Shown one piece after another: positions 9,228 to 17,998 of a DNA stretch of 64,000 nt. This stretch comes from DASQFI01 sp963780895 (lineage in GTDB: Bacteria > Acidobacteriota > Vicinamibacteria > Vicinamibacterales > SCN-69-37), in the NCBI GenBank assembly GCA_963780895.1, contig CAWAEG010000001.1, positions 1,240,001 through 1,304,000 of the forward strand. The letters are read 5' to 3'. The stretch's first letter is position 1; each line of letters starts with the position of its first letter. The notes below the pieces were generated by a model. It did not search any database and was not told the origin of the DNA. It saw only the letters and a list, made by a program, of their open reading frames with translations. Made by a program: the position numbers and the translations under genes.

Positions 9228-11143
9228 TCAGCCGCCCGCGACGGCGCTCGTTTCGCGGCGCCCGGCCGTCTGAAGCCAGCGCTCCAGGACCCAGGTCGCC
9301 CAAAGCACGTAGCCATGATCGGCCTCGCGGCGGTGGTGCGCGTCGAACCGCCGGGCCAGATCGCCGCCGGTCCAGATGATCGCCAACCGCCGAATCCGAT
9401 CGCAGGACCTCGTCCCGGAACCGCGACGCGTACGGCCCACTCAGCCACGAGCCGGTGGGTGCGGTGAACCCGCGTTTCGGCAGCCGCCAGAGTCCTTCGG
9501 GCAGCCGCGACTGCGCGAGGCGGCGCAGGAGCGTCTTGCCGGTACGCCCGGACTGCTTACGGGAGGCCGGAATCCGGAACGCGAGCTCGACGACACGGCG
9601 GTCGAGCAGCGGGCACCTGACTTCCAGGCTGTGCGCCATGCTCATGCGATCGACCTTCACGAGCGGATCGTTCGGAAGGTAGACCTTGAGATCGGCGTAT
9701 TCGGATCGCTGCACCGCGTCCTTCGACGCGCAACGGCGATACGGATCGGTCACGGCCGCGTAGACGGGGCTCGAGGCCGGATCGCGGTCAGGGGGCCGCC
9801 CCATCAGCGCCCGGGTGTCGGGCGGCTTCAGGAACGCGAGATCGGAGTAATACGCCGTGGCTGGATCGCGCGAGAGGTTCTCGAGCAGCGTGCTCACACG
9901 AAGCGGCCGCGGCAGCCGCTGCGACCGCGGCCATCGCGCGCCGAGCCAGCCCGCCGCCGGGGCCATCACCGGCGGCATGAAGCGCCGCGCGGAGGCCTCG
10001 ATCGCGTGCGGGACGTACCGGAAGTCGTAGCCGGCGAAACTTTCATCGCCGCCGTCGCCGCTGAGCGCGACCGTCACGTGGCGGCGCGCCGCGCGTGAGA
10101 CGTACCAGGTCGGGATGGCCGACGCGTCGGCCAGCGGTTCGGCGAGCCCCGCGGTCACCGGACCGAGCACCTCCTCGAGGCGCGGCTCGATTTCCTCCGC
10201 GTGATGGCGGCTGCCGAAATGACGCGCGGTGAGCTCGGCCGCTTCGAGCTCGTTGTGCCCGCGCTCGCCGAACCCGACCGATGTCGTGACCAGCCGATCG
10301 TCGAGCGCTTCGGCCATGTAGGACACGACGAGCCCGGAGTCGATGCCGCCGCTCAGGAACGCGCCGAGCGGCACTTCGCTCTCGAGCCGTTCGTGCACCG
10401 CCTTCCGGAGCGCGGCGTCGATCGCCGGGAGCAACGCCTCGGTCGATCGTGAATCGGTGTCGAACTCGCGAACGTCCCAGTACTCGCGCGTTTCGATCCG
10501 CCCGTTCGCGACGCGCAGCCAGTGGCCCGGCATCAGCTTGTAGACGTCACGGTAGATCGTCGCCGGCGCGATGAAGTAGCCGAGCGAGAGGTATCCCTCG
10601 AGCGCGGTGAGATCGAGCTCGCCTTTCCAGAGGGGGGATCGCGTCAGCGCCGGCAGCTCGCTCGCGAAGTGAAACGTGCCGTCGATGACCGTGTAGAAGA
10701 ACGGTTTCTTGCCGAGGCGATCGCGGGCCGCGAACAGCTCGCGGCGGCGGCCGTCGTAGATGACGAACGCGAACATCCCCTCGAGCTTGTCGACGCACGC
10801 GGGACCGTACTCCTCGGTACGCGTGCAGGATCGTTTCCGTGTCGCTGACGGTCCGGAACCGGTGGCCTTTCGATTCGAGCTCGGGACGCAGCTCGCGATA
10901 GTTGTAAATCTCGCCGTTGAAGACGATCTGGCAGGTTCCGTCCTCGTTGGCCATCGGCTGGTGGCCGCCGGACCGATCGATGATCGCCAGCCGGCGGTGC
11001 GCGAGCGAGACGTCACCCGCGTCGAAGAAGCCGTCGCCGTCGGGACCTCGATGGGCGATCGCGGCGTTCATCGCCGGCACCGCCGCTCGCACGGCCTCGT
11101 CGAGACACCCGTGAAGGGCGAAGACCCCGCTGATGCCGCACAT
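9228..11143 (-). CDS. asnB: Asparagine synthase (glutamine-hydrolysing), exosortase-cluster type, two frameshifts
   Basis: This is a class II amidotransferase. The N-terminal glutaminase starts MCGISGVF, with Cys2 as nucleophile, followed by HRGPDGDGFF and FNGEIYNYREL. The synthetase half has the ATP-binding SGGIDSGL and VALSGDGGDESFAGYD. The reading frame breaks twice. TAC-CGAG at about 10820 should read TAC-GAG, and one extra G near 9363 moves the tail out of frame. The correct end (LWATWVLERWLQTAGRR) lies in a third frame and stops at 9228. Homologues in PEP-CTERM clusters are thought to amidate cell-surface sugars rather than make asparagine. Reconstructed length is about 638 residues. 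Confidence 0.8.
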
Positions 11144-11144
11144 A

Positions 11145-12380
11145 TCAGTTCCGATTCCCGGCGTGATCCGCCGACACAGACGCGTACACGTCGCCGTACT
11201 CCTGAATCATCCGGTCGAGCGTAAAGCGACTTTCGAGCCGCCGGCGCGCCGCGCGGCCCATCTCCCCGCGCGCAGCCGGTTCGCGCGCGAGCTGCAGCAG
11301 CGTCGCAGCCAGACGCGCCGGATCCTTCGCCGCGATCAACCGTCCTGAGCCGGCATCGACCACTTCCGGGGTCCCGCCGACGCGCGTGGCGACCACCGGA
11401 AGCGCCGCGGCCATCGCCTCGAGAATCGTCAGCGAGACGCCTTCGCTCACCGAACAGTTCACGTACGCATCACACCCGGCGAGCCAGCGGCGCGCATCTT
11501 CACGATGTCCCAGAAACCGTACGTGGTGCTCGATCCCGAGCGTCCGTGCCTGCGCCTCCAGCGAAGAACGCTCCGGGCCGTCGCCGACGATCGCGACGAG
11601 GACGGGGCGCTCCGCACGCATGCTTGCGGCGGCCTCGAGGAGTGTCCCCAGATCTTTCACGGGATCGAGCCGCGCGATCGTCCCGACGACGAACGTGGCG
11701 TCGGATGCGTCCAGGGCGCGCCGGACATCAGCGCGCGTCGCGGCATCGGGAACCGGGCCGATCGCGATCCCGTTGTAAATCACCCCAAGCGCCTTGGGCG
11801 AAAAGCCTTCGCCGACGAGATGCTGCCTGAGATCCTCCGAGACCGCGAAGACGCGGCTCGGCACACGCGCGAGGAGCCGGTTGGCCAGCCGCCGCTTGGC
11901 GGACGGCGGCGTGTCGGAGAGCCGTCCGTGTTCCGTGAACACCACGCGCGTGCCCGGCCGCCACACTCTCGACAAACAGCTGTAGACGAACGGCGAGTAA
12001 TGGTGTGCGTGGATGACCGTCGCGTCGTGCCGGCGCGCGAGATCGGCGATCGCGTGGCCAAGCCCGGGTTTGAACCCGGTCGCACGATTGAGGGCCACGA
12101 CCTCCACGCCGCACGCGTCGAGCTCACGCGCCCACGAACCCGCGTCGTCCAGGCAACAGACCATCACGGGAATCTGATCCTGCAGTCTGCGAGCCAACTC
12201 CACCACCAGACGTTCGGTGCCTCCCGGATGCAAACTGAGAACGACTTGCAGGACCCGCGGTCGAGCCACAACGTTTGAGGATACAGGACCACGCAACATC
12301 GGCGCAGAGCCGGTCACAAGTTCGCGACCATATTCCGGAGCGCGGGATGCCCGGGCCGGCGAATTTGTGACGCGGGACAT
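11145..12380 (-). CDS. Glycosyltransferase family 4
   Basis: The 411-residue GT-B glycosyltransferase has an acceptor half starting at PRVLQVVLSLHPGGTERLV and a donor half with GTIARLDPVKDLGTLL, IVGDGPERSSLE and the E-x7-E region VSEGVSLTILEAMAAALPVV. About 40 residues precede the first strand, so internal starts (MLRGPVSS) are possible. ATG 12380 is favoured because it overlaps the upstream stop as TAATG, which implies translational coupling. Only one nucleotide separates its stop from the asparagine synthase start. It belongs to the exosortase-linked polysaccharide operon and is intact, unlike the next three genes downstream. Confidence 0.85.
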   Translation of the reverse strand: MSRVTNSPARASRAPEYGRELVTGSAPMLRGPVSSNVVARPRVLQVVLSLHPGGTERLVVELARRLQDQIPVMVCCLDDAGSWARELDACGVEVVALNRATGFKPGLGHAIADLARRHDATVIHAHHYSPFVYSCLSRVWRPGTRVVFTEHGRLSDTPPSAKRRLANRLLARVPSRVFAVSEDLRQHLVGEGFSPKALGVIYNGIAIGPVPDAATRADVRRALDASDATFVVGTIARLDPVKDLGTLLEAAASMRAERPVLVAIVGDGPERSSLEAQARTLGIEHHVRFLGHREDARRWLAGCDAYVNCSVSEGVSLTILEAMAAALPVVATRVGGTPEVVDAGSGRLIAAKDPARLAATLLQLAREPAARGEMGRAARRRLESRFTLDRMIQEYGDVYASVSADHAGNRN

Positions 12381-13075
12381 TAGATCCAGCCGCGCCAGAC
12401 GTAGAGCGCCAGAGCGGCATGTTCGTAGATCGCGTCCCGGCTCACCCTGAGCGCGTAATACGTCGGGACGACGAGCCGCCAGCCGGAAGTCGCGGGCTCG
12501 GTGTCAATCGGCGAGACGATCAGCGCCGCCGACAATCCGGCCTTGCGGACCAGCCCGCTCACGCGCGGCATCTGCAGTCGTGACGCGACGATCGCGATCT
12601 TGCCTGCCGGATTGGGCGCCGTCAGCCGGCGCACTTCATCGATCTGCTGCCGGGTATCGGTCGGCCCGTGATCTTGCGCGATCCTGTCCCGTCCGATGCC
12701 GGCGTCAGCCATCGCGTCGGGAAGCCAGCCATTCCCGCCAAGGATCATCACTCTGGCCCCGGGGGAGCCGCGCGCGGCGTCGAGCGCGCTCCGGACCCGG
12801 CCGCGGCGATTGTCGCCGTCGAACACGAACAGCATGTCGATGCCGCGAACCGGAGCCGCCTCAGCGGCGTGCACCGCCGGCAGACGACCGGCGATCCCGT
12901 TGGCGACGAACGGCAGCGCGAGGATGGTGTGGAATGCGAAGACCAGCCAGAGCCACGCGCGCGCGAGTCTGCCCTTTCGAGGCCAGACGTACGTCAGCAG
13001 CAGGCCAATCAGAAGGCAGAACGCGATGAACGTGACCGAGCCTGGCGGACCAATCGCCTTGATGACGGTCATCAA
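12380..13075 (-). CDS. YdcF/ElyC-like DUF218 membrane protein
   Basis: The 231-residue protein has two N-terminal membrane helices (about residues 12-30 and 40-60) followed by a DUF218 domain. Typical features are LFVFDGDNRRGRV, the TRQQIDEVRRL helix, IVASRLQMPRVSGLVRKAGL and the C-terminal PTYYALRVSRDAIYEHAAL. Relatives such as ElyC and SanA act in envelope or polysaccharide homeostasis, but their chemistry is not firmly known. Its start overlaps the end of the TIGR03790 gene by 4 nt and its stop overlaps the next start (TAATG). It is a regular member of this operon. Confidence 0.8.
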   Translation of the reverse strand: MMTVIKAIGPPGSVTFIAFCLLIGLLLTYVWPRKGRLARAWLWLVFAFHTILALPFVANGIAGRLPAVHAAEAAPVRGIDMLFVFDGDNRRGRVRSALDAARGSPGARVMILGGNGWLPDAMADAGIGRDRIAQDHGPTDTRQQIDEVRRLTAPNPAGKIAIVASRLQMPRVSGLVRKAGLSAALIVSPIDTEPATSGWRLVVPTYYALRVSRDAIYEHAALALYVWRGWI

Positions 13076-14925
13076 GACGCGGGCACGAGCGTCCCGTCGT
13101 CGAGCTTCAGCCGCGCGCGGAGCGACTTCACCTCCGGCCGCTCGCCGACTTTCGGATCGATCTTCTCAGCGGCCAGCAGCCGCTCGCGCGCCTTTGGAAG
13201 ATCGTTCAGGGCCGCGTGCACGATCGCGGCGTGCAGCAGCAGCTCGATCTTGCCGGGCGCGGCGCTGAGCGCTTTTTCGATCAGCAGGATGGCGGCTTTG
13301 TCGTCGCCGAGGAGATGGTGGATCCAGCCCAGCGTGTCCGCGATGTCCGGAGCGGGCGCCACCGCGTAGGCTTTTTCCGCGAACGGCAGGGCTTCCTTCG
13401 GCTGCTTTCGGCGTTCGGCCAGCGCGTAGGCGAGGTTGTTCAGCGCGATCGGGTTGCCCGGCTCGATCGCGACCACGTTCTGGTAGCGCTCGATCGCCTG
13501 ATCGTACTCTCCCCGGGCCTCGTGCATCGCCGCCAGTCGAAGACTCACCACCGTCAACCGCGGCTCGATCTCGACGGCGCGTTCGAGGAGCGGCGCGATG
13601 TTCGCGCCCTCGTCCCGCGCGAGCCGCGCGTCGGCCTTCAGCACGATCCGGAGCGCTTCCAGATGGAGATGGGTTTCCGCGAGCCGCGCCAGGCGGCGCT
13701 CCGCATAGAGCGCCGGCAGTTCCGTCACCGTGTCCATGCCGCGGTCGATGTCATCGCGGCGCAGCGGCGTGTCCGCGAACGGCGCGCACAGCGGATCGCC
13801 GATGACGACGCCTTGCCAGCCGAGGAACGGCATCGAGAGGTAGAACGACTCCGCGAGGTTGAAGCCGGCGAAATAGGCCGGGAAGAGAATCTGAGGCCGC
13901 ACCATGGCGTCCAGGTAAGGCTCGGCGACGTTGGCGACCAGTCCCGTCACCCCTTCCCGAATCAGATCGCCCGCGAGGGAGTCGGCGTCCGTGCCGCGTC
14001 GCGCGCCTGGTACCCAGTCCGCCTTGGGTTCGACGAACGTTCGGCCGTCGGTGCTGACGAACAGACCCGCCAGCGCGCCGTTCGCGAACGGCAGCCCCAA
14101 ACGCCGCTTCACGGTCGCCTCGTCGTTCGACCCCCACGAGAAATACCCGATGACCGGCTGCGAGGTCGAGGCCGGCGCGGCGGTCCTTTCGAGGAGCGCG
14201 CGCTCTCCGGGAACGGTCTGCAGGCGCTCGGCGGTTTCGCGGAGCCACCGGTCGGCGATCCGATCGCCGGCCGCGCCGCTCTGGTCGAGCACGACCTTGC
14301 CGTCGCGCGAGGGTTTCCGCCCGCGATCGATGAGGCCAATCACGTCGTCGACCGTGTATCCGTCGAGCCGGGTGACGAGGTAAATATCTGCGAAGAACCG
14401 GGTGAACGGCTTGGCTTCGCTGACGGCGCCCTCGCCCAGGTAGTAAGGATTCTCGACGCGTCCCATCACGGCGGTTCGAGTGCCCACCAGCCTGCGATAG
14501 AGCAGCGTCAGCTCGGAGTCGACGCTCGACGACGTGCCGTCCCGGCCGGTCGTACCGAGAATCTTGAGCGGCACGCCCTTGGTGAGCACGAGGTAGAGGA
14601 CCTGGTCCTGCAGGCTGTGCCGCGCGAGCCATGCGCTGATTGGCTGTTCGATCGTCCGCTCGTACTGCTCTCGCGACACCGACTCGGACGTCCCCGCGTT
14701 GATACGCACGACGTTCTTGGCCGGCACCGAGCGCGCAGTCGCGTAGTACTCGCCGACTCTGATCGAATCGGCCTGGCTTGCGTTGACCACGACCAGCACG
14801 TTGGCGCCCGTCTGGGCCTGAGTAACCGCGGGCCAGACGACGGCGCAGATCGCGGCCGAGCCGGTCAGAAGCCGCCGACAGAGAGAGCGGAAACGGCCGC
14901 GAGGGTGCGCCGCGTGGTCGCGCAT
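13072..14925 (-). CDS. TIGR03790 family protein with C-terminal TPR domain
   Basis: The 617-residue exported protein has two parts. After a signal segment (RRLLTGSAAICAVVWPAVTQ) comes the TIGR03790 region, starting NVLVVVNASQADSIRVGEYY and including VLYLVLTKGVPLKI. It extends to a segment around GWQGVVIGDPLCAPF. The last 200 residues are TPR units (for example QAIERYQNVVAIEPGNPIALN). ATG 14925 was preferred over an upstream start at 14988, which would overlap the TonB gene. The distance to that gene's stop is 7 nt. The function of TIGR03790 is unknown; an N-terminal fold reminiscent of caspase-like peptidases is only a guess. Confidence 0.72.
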   Translation of the reverse strand: MRDHAAHPRGRFRSLCRRLLTGSAAICAVVWPAVTQAQTGANVLVVVNASQADSIRVGEYYATARSVPAKNVVRINAGTSESVSREQYERTIEQPISAWLARHSLQDQVLYLVLTKGVPLKILGTTGRDGTSSSVDSELTLLYRRLVGTRTAVMGRVENPYYLGEGAVSEAKPFTRFFADIYLVTRLDGYTVDDVIGLIDRGRKPSRDGKVVLDQSGAAGDRIADRWLRETAERLQTVPGERALLERTAAPASTSQPVIGYFSWGSNDEATVKRRLGLPFANGALAGLFVSTDGRTFVEPKADWVPGARRGTDADSLAGDLIREGVTGLVANVAEPYLDAMVRPQILFPAYFAGFNLAESFYLSMPFLGWQGVVIGDPLCAPFADTPLRRDDIDRGMDTVTELPALYAERRLARLAETHLHLEALRIVLKADARLARDEGANIAPLLERAVEIEPRLTVVSLRLAAMHEARGEYDQAIERYQNVVAIEPGNPIALNNLAYALAERRKQPKEALPFAEKAYAVAPAPDIADTLGWIHHLLGDDKAAILLIEKALSAAPGKIELLLHAAIVHAALNDLPKARERLLAAEKIDPKVGERPEVKSLRARLKLDDGTLVPAS

Positions 14926-14932
14926 GATGCGG

Positions 14933-15889
14933 TTATTCGGGATGCAGGATGATTTCGTACGACCGGCGATACTTGACCGGTTCGCCATTCAACGTCGCCG
15001 GGCGGAACTTCCACGTTTTGGTCGCCGCGATCAGCAACGGGTCGTAGGTCGGGTCGATCGACACCAGCATCTCAATGCGTTCGATGAGACCGCGCTCGCT
15101 GATCACGACCTCGACGAGGCCGTGATAGACACCGCGCTTGACAGTCGGCGGGGGATTCCAGTTTGGAACCCGTCGCGTCACCTCGACCGGCCCGACCACG
15201 TACCGGTCGTCCTGGGAATAGACGACCGGCGCCGGAGAGCCGCCCAGCGCGAGTGGTGCCCCGGCACTCAGCGGTGGTTCCGACGGTCGGACGGGGACCG
15301 GGGCCGGCGCCGGTGCTGGCGGCGGCGCAGGATTCTGGCCGGCTTTGACGATCTCGGTTTCGGTCAGACGCAGGAAGCCTTCCGCCAGGAGCTTGAGGTC
15401 TGCCAGACCCGCCTGGCTCTCGAGATCCTCGCGGCCGAGCGCCGTCAAGAGGTCGCGCAGCAGCTCGGCGGCGCCGGTGAAGGACCGCTCGTCGTATTTC
15501 GTCCGCGCCCGCATGTACAGCTCGCGTGCGGCGGTCGGCAGCCGCCGCGTCCGCACGTCCTGGAAGATCGTGACGAGCCGCGGCGAAACCTCGGCTTCGC
15601 TGAGCGAGTGGAACGGATTCCGGTCGAGCAACCGCTCGAGCGACTTCGAGGCCTCCGTTTCGCGCCCGAGTGCCATCAGGCACAGCGCGCGGTACGTGTC
15701 GACCTGGTCCGGGTCGTCGGATGGGCCGGCCGCAGACAGCTGATCGAGCGCCTCCTCATAGGACGCTGAGGCGTACAGCGCCTTCGCCGACGCAAGTCCC
15801 TGCGGCGGGGCGGAGCGGCCGCTCTGGCTCGCCAGAGGCACCTGCGCGAGCATCACCGTCAACATGAGGATCGAAAGCGAGGTCATCAC
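14933..15889 (-). CDS. TPR-like protein with TonB C-terminal domain
   Basis: The 318-residue exported protein begins with a signal peptide (SILMLTVMLAQVPLASQ). It continues with helical repeats (KALYASASYEEALDQLSAAG; ASKSLERLLDRNPFHSLS), then a Pro/Ala-rich linker at about 195-215. It ends in a TonB-type domain (GVYHGLVEVVISERGLIERI, WKFRPATLNGEPVKYR). It lacks the N-terminal membrane anchor and basic-proline region of a true TonB, so it is more likely a periplasmic adaptor than an energy transducer. Its ATG overlaps the PEGA gene stop (ATGA). Confidence 0.75.
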   Translation of the reverse strand: MMTSLSILMLTVMLAQVPLASQSGRSAPPQGLASAKALYASASYEEALDQLSAAGPSDDPDQVDTYRALCLMALGRETEASKSLERLLDRNPFHSLSEAEVSPRLVTIFQDVRTRRLPTAARELYMRARTKYDERSFTGAAELLRDLLTALGREDLESQAGLADLKLLAEGFLRLTETEIVKAGQNPAPPPAPAPAPVPVRPSEPPLSAGAPLALGGSPAPVVYSQDDRYVVGPVEVTRRVPNWNPPPTVKRGVYHGLVEVVISERGLIERIEMLVSIDPTYDPLLIAATKTWKFRPATLNGEPVKYRRSYEIILHPE

Positions 15890-16854
15890 TGGCTGAAATC
15901 CATCCCGACGCGCACAGGTGCCCTGGCTGTCACCTGAACGGTCCGCTTACGTTCCCCAAGGGTCGGGTGTCTCCAGACGATCTCATGCGACCCGATCGCC
16001 ACTTTCAGATTGGCGAGCGGCGTGAGGCCGAGGGGCCGGCCATCGAGCCAGACGTTGGCCCACGGGATCGCGTTGATGGACACCGAACCCTGCGGCACGT
16101 CAACGCTCACGCTGGCCGTCTGGCCCGGCGTGATGTAGACAGTCATCCGCGTGCGGTAGTCGAGCGTCGTGCTCGCGAGCTCGAGGTCGTGACGACCCGC
16201 CGCCAGCGCCAGCTTCCCGGAGGTCACACCGAGCGCGCGTCCGCCTTCGCTCACGCGCATCGTGAGAGGCGACCGGAACGTGACGAAGCCGGTTTGGACC
16301 GGTTGGAGATCGATGATCTGCGAGACGGTCTCGCCGCCGGCAATGGTGAGCGGCAGCTTGCGTCTGGCCTCGCCGTTCTGGAGCTCGATCTCGTGATTCC
16401 CGATGGGCAACGTCACACTGAGCGGCGTCGCCCCCTGAAGCGTGCCGTTGACGCGCACTGTCGCGCCCCCCGGCCGGGAATCGACGGTCAACGTGCCATG
16501 CGTCTGGACAACTCCTGCCGCACGCGCGGCTGGACGCGCCGCGGCTGCCTGCTGCCGTCCCAGTTGAAAGTAGAGAACGCCCGCGGTTGCGATCCCGGCC
16601 AGGCCAATACACAGACCGATCGTGATCGGCGCCAGATTGGCTGGCGGTTCGAGCTTGTACGGCTCGACCTTGAGCGGCGGCCGGATGACAGGCTGAAAAG
16701 GCGTCTCGACGGCCGGCGGTACGAACGGCGCCGGCGGCGGCGCCACTGCCTCCGCAGACTCAGAATTGAAAGCCAGGAAGGGATCCGCGTCCTGGGCGTT
16801 GGTGTCTCGTCGCGGCTCCGGTTGGAAGATCCGCGTCGCTCCGATTCCAGCCAT
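15886..16854 (-). CDS. PEGA-domain membrane-anchored protein
   Basis: The 322-residue protein has a cytoplasmic Pro-rich N-terminus of about 90 residues and one membrane helix (ITIGLCIGLAGIATAGVLYF). Three PEGA-like beta domains follow outside, each with the pattern of a short Gly/Pro strand and a conserved Gly-x-His (GTLTVDSRPGGATVRVNG; SGKLALAAGRHDLELAS; GSVSINAIPWANVWLDGRPL). PEGA domains are thought to bind envelope components or protein partners. It is the first gene of the operon that continues into TonB, TIGR03790, DUF218, a glycosyltransferase, asparagine synthase and exosortase, so its promoter probably lies in 16855-17022. Confidence 0.78.
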   Translation of the reverse strand: MAGIGATRIFQPEPRRDTNAQDADPFLAFNSESAEAVAPPPAPFVPPAVETPFQPVIRPPLKVEPYKLEPPANLAPITIGLCIGLAGIATAGVLYFQLGRQQAAAARPAARAAGVVQTHGTLTVDSRPGGATVRVNGTLQGATPLSVTLPIGNHEIELQNGEARRKLPLTIAGGETVSQIIDLQPVQTGFVTFRSPLTMRVSEGGRALGVTSGKLALAAGRHDLELASTTLDYRTRMTVYITPGQTASVSVDVPQGSVSINAIPWANVWLDGRPLGLTPLANLKVAIGSHEIVWRHPTLGERKRTVQVTARAPVRVGMDFSQ

Positions 16855-16879
16855 CGAGCGCGTACCCTATGCGAACGGT

Positions 16880-16963
16880 GGGCCACGAAAAGCCGAAAAA
16901 TCCGGCCTTAGTCCACCGATGAGCGCAAAAAGTCCTATCTGGAGGAGACTTTTTTCGTGGCCC
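16880..16963. promoter_or_regulatory. Long-armed inverted repeat upstream of the PEGA operon
   Basis: GGGCCACGAAAA at 16880-16891 has a perfect reverse complement at 16952-16963, with 60 nt between. It sits 26 nt upstream of the first gene of the exosortase operon. It could form a leader hairpin or mark two halves of a regulator site. Apart from this repeat and a small hypothetical gene at 17023-17253, nothing else was recognised in 16855-17457. Confidence 0.4.
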
Positions 16964-17022
16964 TGTGCGAACTTGATTCGGCGTCTCGCCGAGCGACAAC
17001 GCCCGACAAGCCTGTAAAACGG

Positions 17023-17253
17023 CTAGGACTCGCCCGCGGCGAGAGCACCAGGCCGTGACCGGAACCGATCCCCAAGCGACACGACCTTCGTTGCAGGTCC
17101 GGTGTGCTGATAGACGTGGGAATCGACCGTATCGATCCTGATCATGTACGCGATCGGCAACAGGTCGAGAATGCTGGCGAGCGCGGTCAATATCGCGGGA
17201 GCGACGATATTCTCGTCCTCCGAAGTGAGCGTCGAGGTGAACCTTATGTCCAC
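17023..17253 (-). CDS. Small hypothetical protein
   Basis: A GTG at 17253 opens a 76-codon frame (DIRFTSTLTSEDENIVAPAI). The upstream alternative is TTG 17274. Codon third positions are GC-rich, as in neighbouring genes. The middle of the protein is hydrophobic (ILTALASILDLLPIAYMIRI), followed by a polar C-terminus. No family was recognised. There is no clear ribosome-binding site, so it may be a chance frame, but its composition looks more like coding sequence than an antisense artefact. Confidence 0.4.
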   Translation of the reverse strand: MDIRFTSTLTSEDENIVAPAILTALASILDLLPIAYMIRIDTVDSHVYQHTGPATKVVSLGDRFRSRPGALAAGES

Positions 17254-17457
17254 GGCGCCGCAAAGGGGAGGCAATCGCCGTTCCCGACTTCAGTAACGAA
17301 TTTGCAACGGGTTTGCGTGTCTACCGCGTGGTTGTCCGGATTGGGGCTGACATTTCTCCGCAACGGCGGCAACTGCGAGTGCGCGTGCGGAAAAAAGTGG
17401 TAGCTCCCCGGCTATCGCACAAAAGTGTTGAAGCTTGGGTTCGAAGATGCGAACAAC

Positions 17458-17847
17458 TCATGCGACATTCGACATGTCGCTGAGCTGCGCTGGACTCGTC
17501 AGCAGTGAGGTCACCGCTTCGACCGCGCGGCGCACGCCGGCGCCATGGTCGAGCCTGAGCGCGAACGTCTGGCGCGACTTGCCTTTGAGCGCGAGCTGGA
17601 TCCAGCGGAGGCCCGCCAGGTCTCGAACGCTGAAGACTTCAATGCGCCACCGCCGACCGGACACGAGCAGTTCCCGTCCGTCGAGCGCGGCGAAGATCCG
17701 CTTCGGGTCGACGAAGTGTTTGCGCGCGCGCGCGACACCCGTTCGCCAGCCCAGCCGACTCGCCACGCTCTGGGCGTGTCGATTCATTCCACCGAAGTCC
17801 ACACGTCGCACGGCCATCGCGAGGCCGTAGTGCAATTCGTCCGCCAC
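17458..17847 (-). CDS. Hypothetical protein
   Basis: The 129-codon frame from GTG 17847 encodes a soluble basic protein with mixed helices and strands (HFVDPKRIFAALDGRELLVS, RRWRIEVFSVRDLAGLRWIQ). Internal ATG starts (MAVRRVDFGG) are possible. It is not recognised. Third-position GC bias and the absence of a better frame on the other strand support it being a gene. It lies alone between two operons. The 150 nt separating it from the glycosyltransferase operon end shows no recognisable site. Confidence 0.5.
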   Translation of the reverse strand: MADELHYGLAMAVRRVDFGGMNRHAQSVASRLGWRTGVARARKHFVDPKRIFAALDGRELLVSGRRWRIEVFSVRDLAGLRWIQLALKGKSRQTFALRLDHGAGVRRAVEAVTSLLTSPAQLSDMSNVA

Positions 17848-17998
17848 CGATTCGTGGCCTATTCATCAAGAAGTCCGTGGTCGTCTATGAAAAAAGTGCC
17901 AATTCTGTTGACACTAAGTTCACAGAATCGTCAGCCAGGTTTTCGGTGAAACCGTCACACCACTTTCAGGGGGATTCAGAGAGTACCCGCACGATCGC

